A stretch of DNA of 64,000 nt from JBBQWZ01 sp038210135. Lineage in GTDB: Bacteria > Acidobacteriota > Terriglobia > Bryobacterales > Bryobacteraceae. How positions within the stretch are numbered: the first letter of the stretch is position 1; the number at the start of each line of letters is the position of its first letter. The notes under the pieces are model-generated. The model was not told the origin of the DNA, ran no database searches, and saw only the letters and a program-made list of their open reading frames with translations. The DNA lies in NCBI GenBank assembly GCA_038210135.1, contig JBBQWZ010000031.1:17207-81206 (forward strand), written 5' to 3'. Position numbers and translations under genes: made by a program. This document shows, in pieces, positions 35,983-43,586 of the stretch.

Positions 35983-37472
35983 CGCGATCCTGCCTCGGTC
36001 AACGGCGCGTCGGCCAGCACGCGATCCTGCTGCAGCGCGGCACTGTTCCGCAGCCAACGGCGAATTTGGATCGCCGCCACAAACACGTAAATCGGGCAGA
36101 AGAAATAAATCAGAATCTGTGAAACCACGCTCAAGCTCCAGCAGCTGAGCATCGCGACCCACAGGAACACATATTGCAGGCAGAACGCTGCGAACGTCGA
36201 TCGCGCCGAGTCAGACCAGCGCTCGCCCAACCGCAGCAGCGCGCCCAGCGCAACAAATCCCGCGACCACGCCAAGTCCGTGAAAATTTGCGAACAGCTCG
36301 GCATCGAACGGCAGGATCTGATCCTGAATATCGTCCACGCCATAAATCGCGCGGTTGAACAGCAGCGGCCCGCTCGAATCGCGGAAGCCTTTCCCGAGAA
36401 TCGGCACCGGCGACAGAGCGCTCGCGATCAGCGATTTGCCGAACAGTAGTTCCCTTCCCCACCCGACGACATCGTAGAACGTGCCGGTATACTGCGGCCC
36501 CACGACGTAGGCCTGCACTGTCTCCGAGGTCTCCCGCAGCATGGACGACATTTTGATTTCAGCATCGCTTCCGCCCAACATCAGGCTCGACCGATAACTG
36601 CCGATCGCCATCAGCAACGGCATGGCGATCGCCAATGCCGTGACCATCGTCCACACCGGAATCCGCCGCACGCGTGCGCTGTACACGGCGGCCATCGACA
36701 CCAGCGGAAACACAAACGCCGCGCGATTGAAGCTGAACGTCATGTTGGCCAAGGTAATTCCCAACCCCGCTCCCAGCCCGATCAGCAGCGGCCGCCACGC
36801 GCGTTTTCCGGATTGGCTGCCATCCACCGATCGCGCCCACCACGCCACCAGCGCGAACGCCAGAAACGGCCGCAGCAGCGTACTCAGAAGTCCAAGCAGT
36901 GTTCCATCCAATTCCTGCTGGTTGGTCTCACCGGCCAGCGGCTCGGTGAAGAATGCGAGCAGCGCCGCCGGACTGCGGAACGTCGCCATGAATCCGATCA
37001 AACCCAGCCCGCCGAACAGCAACGCGAATCCGGGGCCAGGCGTTTTGGTCAGAATGGTTCTCCATGCGCCTCCCGGTTCCTGAAGTTGCCGGTTCGGAAC
37101 CAGCGTCAGCCCCACCGCCAACGCCGCCGCTGAAACGGTGTCGATCAGCAGCGCGCTCTCGATCGACTGCCAAGGCGGCAACTGATGCAGCACGCGGCTT
37201 TCGGCACCCGTCGTCATGATCAAGACAGGCACCACCACCAGCCGAAGCAGCATCAGGAACAGCCCGATGTTCACCGGGCACAAATATTGATCCACCCGAA
37301 ACCGGCTCTTCGGCAGCAGCCACTGCATCGCCATCCACACGCCAGTCGAGACCAGCGACGAATACAGCCACCGCTCTTGCGGACTCAGAAACATCGCCGC
37401 GAACACGAGCAACGGCAGCACCAGCGTCCAGCGCGGCCCGAGCGTTTTCATTGGCGGTTCAGCCTGCTGCAT
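35979..37472 (-). CDS. Wzy-like polysaccharide polymerase / O-antigen-ligase-like membrane protein
   Basis: A 497-residue protein with about ten to twelve predicted membrane helices (for example TLVLPLLVFAAMFLSP, GFALLFGGLGLIGFMATF, GVVAGFVALGALLRLG) and a large loop around residues 300-380 containing RSSLMLGG and SSGPLLFNRAIYG. The topology and its position between flippase and glycosyltransferases fit a Wzy polymerase, a family with little sequence conservation. It lacks the Cys/Arg/His triad of an exosortase. The start at 37472 overlaps the flippase stop by 14 bp; ATG 37451 is an alternative. Confidence 0.7.
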   Translation of the reverse strand: MQQAEPPMKTLGPRWTLVLPLLVFAAMFLSPQERWLYSSLVSTGVWMAMQWLLPKSRFRVDQYLCPVNIGLFLMLLRLVVVPVLIMTTGAESRVLHQLPPWQSIESALLIDTVSAAALAVGLTLVPNRQLQEPGGAWRTILTKTPGPGFALLFGGLGLIGFMATFRSPAALLAFFTEPLAGETNQQELDGTLLGLLSTLLRPFLAFALVAWWARSVDGSQSGKRAWRPLLIGLGAGLGITLANMTFSFNRAAFVFPLVSMAAVYSARVRRIPVWTMVTALAIAMPLLMAIGSYRSSLMLGGSDAEIKMSSMLRETSETVQAYVVGPQYTGTFYDVVGWGRELLFGKSLIASALSPVPILGKGFRDSSGPLLFNRAIYGVDDIQDQILPFDAELFANFHGLGVVAGFVALGALLRLGERWSDSARSTFAAFCLQYVFLWVAMLSCWSLSVVSQILIYFFCPIYVFVAAIQIRRWLRNSAALQQDRVLADAPLTEAGSR

Positions 37473-38832
37473 GCGCCCTGACCTTGGATTCTGAAACCCG
37501 CGGCGCTTTTGCGGGAGCGTCCAGAATCATCCACAAAAACAAACTCGCGCACGAATACGCGACCGCTAACGAGCCTGCCAAACCGACCGCATGCCAACGC
37601 GGCACGGCGAACCACGCGACCGCAAGGAACACGATCGCCAGCAGTAGATCGGCTCCCGTCCTTGACCAGGCGCGTCCGCTGCTCAGGATCGCGGCGCCCA
37701 ATTGCGTATTCAAAATCGTCGGAACCGCGGAGAACGCGAGCAACGCAAGTACCGGCCAGCCTACGCGGAAAGACGCGCCGAACAGCGACATCAGCCACGG
37801 CGAAAGCAGCACGCAGAACAACGTCGCCGGCAAGGTCGCGATCATTCCAAATCCCAAGTTCCAATGCAGCGCGCTTCGGTATCCGCCGTGGTCTTCCGCC
37901 GCGCGCAAGCGCGACATCACCGGCACCGCAATGCGCGAAACCGCCAGCGGCACGAAGATCAGCAAATAGCGGAACCGGTCCGCCGCGCTGAATAAAGCCA
38001 TCTCGCTAAATCCGCCCGGTTGTTGAACTAGTAAGACTCCACTCAGCCACGTGACCGGCGCGACGAGGACTCCAGAGACGTAAGCCGGCAGGCTGAACGA
38101 AAACAAGACATGCCGTTCCGAACTCGCACCCTTCAAAGACGTCCGAATGCCAAATCGCCGGCACTCCAAGCGCAACGCAATGGCGTTCAACACGCACGAA
38201 ACCAGGAGCGAGACAGTCAGCCCGGCAATCGCTCCCGACGCTCCGTAGCGGTACGCGAGGAAAGTAGTGACTGGAATCGAAAGCAAGCCGCCCCATGCGC
38301 TCAACCGCGCAATCCGCGAGAAGGCTTCGAGACCCGTCAATGCCCCCAACTGCACGGCTTCGATCACGCCCAACAACAGAAGTCCGGACGACGCGACCAG
38401 TTGCGTTTGCAAGCCGGGAGAAGCGAAACCCTTGGTTGCGAGCACCGGCGCAAGTAGAATCAGCGCCGCCATCATTAGCAATCCGGCGAGCGTCGCCGAG
38501 CAAAGCGATAGCGCGATCATTCTGCCCGCGCGCTCCGGACTGCGGTCGCGATATTCAGCGACGAATTTCGTCGTCGTTAGTGCGAGCCCAAGTCCAGCCA
38601 GCGGAGCGAACATTCCGACTGTGCTCTGGATCAGCGCCACTTGCCCAAACTCGTTTTGTCCGAGGACGCGCGCGCACACCGCGAGCGCAACCAGGTTCGA
38701 GCCGCGTGCCACCACCGCCGCCAGAAACGACCAGCCCGCGCTGGTGGTCATCTCGCGTTGGTCGCGCAGCGAACGACGCCACCCTGCCACGCGGCCCGAT
38801 GCCCCAGTGTTCGATCCGCCAACTTCCAGCAT
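37459..38832 (-). CDS. Wzx-type polysaccharide flippase (MATE/MVF superfamily)
   Basis: About 457 residues with 12 predicted transmembrane helices, opening with the typical first repeat (GWSFLAAVVARGSNLVALAV...LGQNEFGQVALIQS) and continuing with paired helices such as GLLMMAALILLAPVL and GAIAGLTVSLLVSCVLNAIA. It would flip the undecaprenyl-linked repeat unit to the periplasm. The open frame reaches 38991 inside the upstream gene; the ATG at 38832, one base after that gene's stop, is preferred. Confidence 0.88.
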   Translation of the reverse strand: MLEVGGSNTGASGRVAGWRRSLRDQREMTTSAGWSFLAAVVARGSNLVALAVCARVLGQNEFGQVALIQSTVGMFAPLAGLGLALTTTKFVAEYRDRSPERAGRMIALSLCSATLAGLLMMAALILLAPVLATKGFASPGLQTQLVASSGLLLLGVIEAVQLGALTGLEAFSRIARLSAWGGLLSIPVTTFLAYRYGASGAIAGLTVSLLVSCVLNAIALRLECRRFGIRTSLKGASSERHVLFSFSLPAYVSGVLVAPVTWLSGVLLVQQPGGFSEMALFSAADRFRYLLIFVPLAVSRIAVPVMSRLRAAEDHGGYRSALHWNLGFGMIATLPATLFCVLLSPWLMSLFGASFRVGWPVLALLAFSAVPTILNTQLGAAILSSGRAWSRTGADLLLAIVFLAVAWFAVPRWHAVGLAGSLAVAYSCASLFLWMILDAPAKAPRVSESKVRAHAAG

Positions 38833-38833
38833 G

Positions 38834-41035
38834 TCAGGCGATGTGATTGAGAACCGTCCCCAGAACCACCGTGCCGTCTTCCTGCAGACGCGCGGCGACT
38901 GCCTGCGCGGAGTCGAGCGATTCGCCCGCGCGAACCACCAGCACGACGCCTTCGCCCATGCGTCCGAGGACGCGGGCGTCCGGACTCTCACTCAGCGCCG
39001 GCGTATCGATCAGCACCACGTCGTAGGCGCGGCGCATCTGTTCGATCATCATGCCCATGCCCTCGGCGTACAGCATGTCGAGCGCGGACCGGTCCGCCGA
39101 TCCCGTCATTACCAGATCGACGCCCTGTATCGGAGTCGGATGCGTGACGTACGGCAGCAAGTCCGAATTCTCACCATGTTCTTCGAGCAGGTCGAGCAGC
39201 CCGCAGTCATTTGAATGATGGAAGACTTTTTGCAACCGGCAATCGGTAGAGGCGTCCACCAGCAACACGGTCTGTTTGGTTTGCGCGATCGCCGCCGCCA
39301 GGTTGACGATCAACGCGGTCTTGCCCTCGCCCTTCGAGGCGCTGGTCACCACGATCACCTGCGGAGACCGCCCCGCCTCTTGCGAAAACAGAATCGAAGT
39401 CAGCACCGCGCGATAGGACGCAGCCGCCGGACCGGACCGGTTGTTCCAGGTCTCGAGCGCCACCCCTTCGAGCGGATCCGTTTTGCCGGATAACCGCGTC
39501 AGCGCGGATTCGGAGATCGCGGTCAGCGCGACAGGCCGAACAGGAGGTACCGAACCCAGTTCCGCCAGGTTCAACCGCAACGCCAGGTCGCCCGGCTGCG
39601 TCACCTGCCGGTCGGACCGGTCCCGTGCCATTCCTAAAACCAAACCGAGCAGCAGGCCGGCAGTCGCTCCCCAGGCCAAATTCAAAATCGCATTCGGACT
39701 GAACGGACGCGACGGTGGATTCGCGCCATCGACCAGGCGCGCCGTACTCGCGTGCAAAGCGGACGCGACCTTCGCTTCCGCGCTCCGTTGCAGCATCGTT
39801 TTGTAAATCTCGCGGCTGGTATCGGCCTCGCGTTTGAGAATGCCGTATTGGATCGCGATGCCGGCTTGCTGGGTCACCTGTCCGACCTGATTCCGGTAGC
39901 CTTCCTGCAGCAGACCTTCGCGCCGGACCGCGTCGTCGTAGTCGTTGCGGATCCCTTGGAGCACCGTCTTGCTTTCGTTGCGAAGCGATGTTTCGAGACT
40001 CGCGATCTGCGAATCCAAACGCTTCACGCCGGCAAAGTCAGGCGTGTACACCGTCATCAGGTCCGCCCGTTGACGCCGCAAATCCGCCACTTTCGCCTGG
40101 TGATCCCGCAAGGCGTTGCCCACCGGGACTTCAATCGCTTCGAGAGGCGAGTTCGCGGCGGTCTCCATCCGCGCCTGCTTCATCATGCGATTTTCCTGGG
40201 CTTTCGAGAGACTCTCCTGAATCTGCCTCAGCTTCTCTTCGTCCGGCCGATGATCCTCAGTTGTTACCAACAGACCCGTCTCGCGCGCGTACTCCTGCAG
40301 CCGCTTCTCTGAATCGGCGAGCGTGCCGCGCATTTCGGCCAGCTGCTTTTCGAGCCACACGCTGGTGCTGCGCGACGCTTCGACGCGCGATTCGACACTC
40401 TGGTCAATGTATTCCTGCGCGATCCGGTTCACGAACGCGGCCGCATAAACAGGATCTGGACTCTCGTACACCAAATCCACGATGTGGCTCTGCCGCGTAT
40501 TGCGCACCTGCAATTGCTGGTGCGCGGCCTCGATCGACGCATCGGAGCCCGGCTCGACCGCCGTTCGCGGACCACGGAATCGGGCCATCACGGATCGCAG
40601 TCCCGTTGGCGGCGGAACCTTCTCCGCCGGCAGTTGCTTGAGTACCTTGCCGATCAGGCTGTTGCTTTCGAGAATCCGGATCTGCGTGGCCACGTCCGGC
40701 GTGCCGGAATTCGAGGTCATCGACGAAACCTGCGAAACCTCGCGCAGGTTCAGGAAGTTCTCATTGAGGTTCTGAATCTCAATTGCCGCCGTCGCACGAT
40801 ACGCCGGCCGTGCACTGATCGTGGCTAGATACGCCGCCAAAAATCCCAATGCCAGCGAGCACAACAGCAGCCGGTAATTCCGCCGCGCAAACGACCACAA
40901 GTCCAGCCACACCGAATCCTCAGCGAGCAGCGGCTTCACGGCGCGCGTCGGGATCACAGCCGGACGCGCTACCGATTCGCTCGGGCGGGTCTGGATCGCG
41001 TTTCCTGAAGCGGTCAACAATTTAGTGGGTGGCAC
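38834..41035 (-). CDS. Wzc-like polysaccharide co-polymerase with BY-kinase-type ATPase domain
   Basis: A 733-residue inner-membrane protein. A Wzz domain with a first membrane helix (YRLLLCSLALGFLAAYLATI, about residue 55-75), a periplasmic coiled-coil segment, a second membrane helix (about 455-475) and a C-terminal CpsD/Etk-type ATPase: Walker A SKGEGKTA (about 567), Walker A' LLVDAS (about 594) and Walker B VVLIDTP (about 677). It sets chain length and opens the export channel. The sequence ends shortly after the ATPase, at VLGTVLNHIA, so it has no Tyr-rich tail. GTG start at 41033-41035. Confidence 0.92.
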   Translation of the reverse strand: MPPTKLLTASGNAIQTRPSESVARPAVIPTRAVKPLLAEDSVWLDLWSFARRNYRLLLCSLALGFLAAYLATISARPAYRATAAIEIQNLNENFLNLREVSQVSSMTSNSGTPDVATQIRILESNSLIGKVLKQLPAEKVPPPTGLRSVMARFRGPRTAVEPGSDASIEAAHQQLQVRNTRQSHIVDLVYESPDPVYAAAFVNRIAQEYIDQSVESRVEASRSTSVWLEKQLAEMRGTLADSEKRLQEYARETGLLVTTEDHRPDEEKLRQIQESLSKAQENRMMKQARMETAANSPLEAIEVPVGNALRDHQAKVADLRRQRADLMTVYTPDFAGVKRLDSQIASLETSLRNESKTVLQGIRNDYDDAVRREGLLQEGYRNQVGQVTQQAGIAIQYGILKREADTSREIYKTMLQRSAEAKVASALHASTARLVDGANPPSRPFSPNAILNLAWGATAGLLLGLVLGMARDRSDRQVTQPGDLALRLNLAELGSVPPVRPVALTAISESALTRLSGKTDPLEGVALETWNNRSGPAAASYRAVLTSILFSQEAGRSPQVIVVTSASKGEGKTALIVNLAAAIAQTKQTVLLVDASTDCRLQKVFHHSNDCGLLDLLEEHGENSDLLPYVTHPTPIQGVDLVMTGSADRSALDMLYAEGMGMMIEQMRRAYDVVLIDTPALSESPDARVLGRMGEGVVLVVRAGESLDSAQAVAARLQEDGTVVLGTVLNHIA

Positions 41036-41042
41036 GAATCTC

Positions 41043-41981
41043 TTACCTGCCCCAAATTACAATTCCGGTCGCCATCTGGATGGCGACTTCGAGCGCGCGC
41101 ATGCCGGCGTTCTTGGCCGCGCTGTTGGGAATCACCAGGACGTCGTTCGGCCGCAGTGGCTGATCGGGTTGCTTGTTCTGCAGGATCATGCGCACATCCA
41201 CCTGGACCTCAGTGGCGGGTCCGTTCGCCGACGCTCTCAGGATCCGCGCGTTCTGCGGAGCCGCCGTCGGCACCATGCCTTCCGCCAGGGCGATGGCCTG
41301 CAGAACGCTAATCGATTCCTTTTCCGCCAGTGGGAAGCCGCCCGGCTTGCGGACGCTGCCCATGATGTAGATCACCGACGCGCGCGGGATCGAGATGATG
41401 TCGCGCGGCCGGATCGCGATGTTCTCTTCCGGACTGGTCGCTTCGAGCAGCGACTTCACGCCGACTTCGGCCGTCGTGAACTGGCCAGTCGAGTCTTCCT
41501 TCGCGTTTGCGAGCGGAATGCGGCCGGCCGCTTTCGACCGGGTGATCTTGATCACGTTGCCCGCTTCGGGCTTCAGGCCTTCGGCGAGGGCCAGAACCTC
41601 CACCAGGTTCTTGCCGCCTTTGAGCTGGTGAACGCCCGGCTTGTTGACCGCGCCAAGAATCGAAACCGGTTGCGAGCCATACTCCGTGACCTCAACCGTT
41701 ACACGAGGTTCGCGCACGATTCTGCTGAGGTTCTTCTCGATTTCGCGTGCCAGTTCAAGTGTCGTCAAACCTTCGGCTTGCAACCGGCCTGCGTGCTGGA
41801 GTTCGATCGTGCCATCCAACTCCACCAAACCCGGGCGGATTTCGATTTCCTTCAAATCGCGGACGTTCACGTTCACGCGGTCCCCAGGTCCAAGCAGGTA
41901 GGTAGCGCCGGCGTCCATGGAAGACGCGGCGAAAAGCAGCGCTCCGACGACGATAAAGATATGATTTAGAAAGGTTTTCAT
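41043..41981 (-). CDS. Wza-like polysaccharide export outer-membrane protein
   Basis: A 312-residue exported protein: signal peptide (HIFIVVGALLFAASSMDAGA), Poly_export domain (YLLGPGDRVNVNVRDLKEIE) and SLBB-like domains (VSILGAVNKPGVHQL, VIYIMGSVRKPGGFPL). It lacks a lipobox Cys, so it is not an obvious lipoprotein, and it has a hydrophobic C-terminal segment (VAIQMATGIVIWG) that may insert in the outer membrane. It partners the Wzc-like protein encoded 7 bp downstream. Its start overlaps the antiterminator stop. Confidence 0.92.
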   Translation of the reverse strand: MKTFLNHIFIVVGALLFAASSMDAGATYLLGPGDRVNVNVRDLKEIEIRPGLVELDGTIELQHAGRLQAEGLTTLELAREIEKNLSRIVREPRVTVEVTEYGSQPVSILGAVNKPGVHQLKGGKNLVEVLALAEGLKPEAGNVIKITRSKAAGRIPLANAKEDSTGQFTTAEVGVKSLLEATSPEENIAIRPRDIISIPRASVIYIMGSVRKPGGFPLAEKESISVLQAIALAEGMVPTAAPQNARILRASANGPATEVQVDVRMILQNKQPDQPLRPNDVLVIPNSAAKNAGMRALEVAIQMATGIVIWGR

Positions 41982-42520
41982 CCTGCGACTGCCAAACGGA
42001 GGGAGCTTGCGGCCAGCGGTTCGACCAATGCCTCGTCGATTTCGACGGAAACCGAACGGTGCAGAATGGTAACCGAGACCGCCAGGCGAAACTGACTTCG
42101 GACCTGCAGCAGCCTGCCCTCGGTCCCAGCCAGCGGCCCGTGCGTTACGCGCACCGGAGAGCCGACTTCGAGCGAGGCCGAGCGCCGGACTTCGATGCCC
42201 GAAGCGACCAGCTTCCGCAGCGCCGCGATTTCTCCATCGTCCACGGCACAGCTTTGGTTGCCGAAACTTACGATCGATGCCACGCCGTGGACGTCCTCGA
42301 CCGTGCGACGGCCGGCGAAGTCAAACCGGCCAAAAATATAACCCGGAAACAGAGGCATCTCGATCACGCGAATGCGGTCCGCCCAGACGCGGCGTTCGAA
42401 GGCGACTCCGCCGAAGACCTCGATTCCTTTCGCGGCCAAGCCAGCCACAGCGATCTTCTCGCTCCGTGATTTGACTCGGATGGCGTACCAACGTTCATTC
42501 CCCAACATATCGATTTGCAT
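41978..42520 (-). CDS. NusG-family (RfaH/UpxY-like) transcription antiterminator
   Basis: A 180-residue NusG paralogue: NGN domain (RWYAIRVKSRSEKIAVAGLA, then PLFPGYIFGRFDF) and a C-terminal KOW domain with GSPVRVTHGPLAGTEGRLLQV. Specialised NusG paralogues of the RfaH, UpxY and LoaP types are usually the first gene of long polysaccharide operons, where they suppress termination. It is the first gene of this 19.5-kb operon, with about 60 bases of leader from the predicted promoter. The ATG at 42518-42520 has GGGAG upstream; MLGNERW at 42508 is an alternative start. Confidence 0.92.
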   Translation of the reverse strand: MQIDMLGNERWYAIRVKSRSEKIAVAGLAAKGIEVFGGVAFERRVWADRIRVIEMPLFPGYIFGRFDFAGRRTVEDVHGVASIVSFGNQSCAVDDGEIAALRKLVASGIEVRRSASLEVGSPVRVTHGPLAGTEGRLLQVRSQFRLAVSVTILHRSVSVEIDEALVEPLAASSLRLAVAG

Positions 42521-42587
42521 ACAACCAGATAGGCTCCCGCCCTTTCAGTCCAGGTAAGTGCTTAACCTTAAGGGTGCCGGTTTGAAG

Positions 42588-42617
42588 ATTATCCTCGTCG
42601 GGATAGGACCCTGTCAA
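42588..42617 (-). promoter_or_regulatory. Sigma70-like promoter of the polysaccharide operon
   Basis: On the minus strand TTGACA (42612-42617) and GATAAT (42588-42593) are separated by 18 bp. The predicted transcription start is near 42581, giving a leader of about 60 bases before the NusG-type gene. The match is close to consensus apart from the first base of the -10 box. Confidence 0.65.
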
Positions 42618-42642
42618 TACCAGAGAGTGGCAAACCGTCCTA

Positions 42643-42770
42643 GTACTAGTAGTGTTTGCAATAGGTTACTGATGAACATAGTAGCGAGTGACATTTCCAA
42701 ACCGGCTTACGCATACGACTTGTAGTACACAACGTCATAACCGGTAGTAGGCCTGCTAGCGAAGGTAGTA
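42643..42770. repeat. Array of GTAGTA direct repeats upstream of the polysaccharide promoter
   Basis: GTAGTA occurs on the plus strand at 42722-42727, 42744-42749 and 42765-42770, spaced 22 and 21 bp, i.e. two helical turns. Related copies are GTAGCG at 42681 and GTAGTG at 42649, and GTACTA at 42643. The array lies 26-153 bp upstream of the -35 box on the minus strand, a position suited to an activator or a repressor that binds cooperatively. Confidence 0.6.
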
Positions 42771-42875
42771 CTTTAATAGCAATGGCCGATGCCTAACATC
42801 CAGCGGCGATGCGAGGGTAAAAGAAAGCCTGAGAGCGCGGCAATCGCCGGCGGATCTAAGACGGGAGGCCTGGGT

Positions 42876-43445
42876 ATGGATAAGAGCGGACTGAAAGAGC
42901 TGTTCGTGGAACACATTCGGTATCTTTACGACGCCGAGCAGCAGTTGGTGGTGGCTTTGCCGAAGATGGCGGAGGCGGCGGATTCAGAGGAGCTGGCCGC
43001 CGCGATCCGCCAACTTTTAGAGGAGACGAGGACGCAGCTGAGCCGGTTGGAAGAGGTTTTTCGCATCACACAATCGTCCGTTAAAGGCTTCTTGTGTAAT
43101 GGGATGAAGGGATTGCTGCAAGATCACGATGAAGGAATCGGAGCTTATAGGGCGGGTCCGCTGCGCGACTTGGCAATGATCGCTAGCGCGGCAAAGGCCG
43201 GGCATTATCAGGTGGCGGCGTATGGTTGCGCGGTGGCAATGGCGGAGCGGCTGGAGATGGAGGACGTTGTCGATCTGGTGAAGCGATCCGAGGAAGAAGA
43301 GTCAGCGGCGAATGGCGCGTTGACGGAGATCGCCAAGCGGATTCTGGCGCGAGCGGGCGACGACGTCGAGCAGGGTCCGGATGAGGGCGGCGACGACGAG
43401 GATGGCGGATTCGGCGACATCCCTGCCCCGGTTCAGGCTTCCTAA
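42876..43445 (+). CDS. DUF892 ferritin-like protein (YciE/YciF family)
   Basis: A 189-residue four-helix-bundle protein of the DUF892 family, related to ferritins. It begins MDKSGLKELFVEHIRYLYDAEQQLV and carries conserved pairs of helices with E and H ligands, including EGIGAYRAGPLRDLAMIA and AGHYQVAAYGCAVAMAERL. The last 30 residues are an acidic Asp/Glu/Gly-rich tail. The frame opens at 42789, but the ATG at 42876 has GGGAGG upstream. Family members are induced by stress, but their biochemical role is unclear. It is monocistronic and divergent from the polysaccharide operon. Confidence 0.85.
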   Translation: MDKSGLKELFVEHIRYLYDAEQQLVVALPKMAEAADSEELAAAIRQLLEETRTQLSRLEEVFRITQSSVKGFLCNGMKGLLQDHDEGIGAYRAGPLRDLAMIASAAKAGHYQVAAYGCAVAMAERLEMEDVVDLVKRSEEEESAANGALTEIAKRILARAGDDVEQGPDEGGDDEDGGFGDIPAPVQAS

Positions 43446-43586
43446 GAGGATTGGCGCACCTGCGGCTCGCGATTTTCGGGAGGCGGCAACGTGGAGCGGC
43501 GCACTGGATGGGAAAAGGAGGTAAGGCTTAAAGCCTGACCCGTTTGCAGCCGATAGCTCCCAAGTAGGTGTCTTTTCAGCGATACC

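Larger units (their letters stand above)
42521..42875. other. Intergenic regulatory region between the polysaccharide operon and DUF892 gene
   Basis: A 355-bp AT-richer gap between divergent genes. It contains the operon promoter, a leader of about 60 bases, and a stretch of GTAGTA repeats described separately. I see no ORF of interest in it. Confidence 0.8.

Noticed and set aside
35979..37472. Exosortase
   Set aside because: A multi-helix protein in a polysaccharide locus could be an exosortase, but the conserved Cys, Arg and His positions are not visible; a Wzy polymerase fits better.
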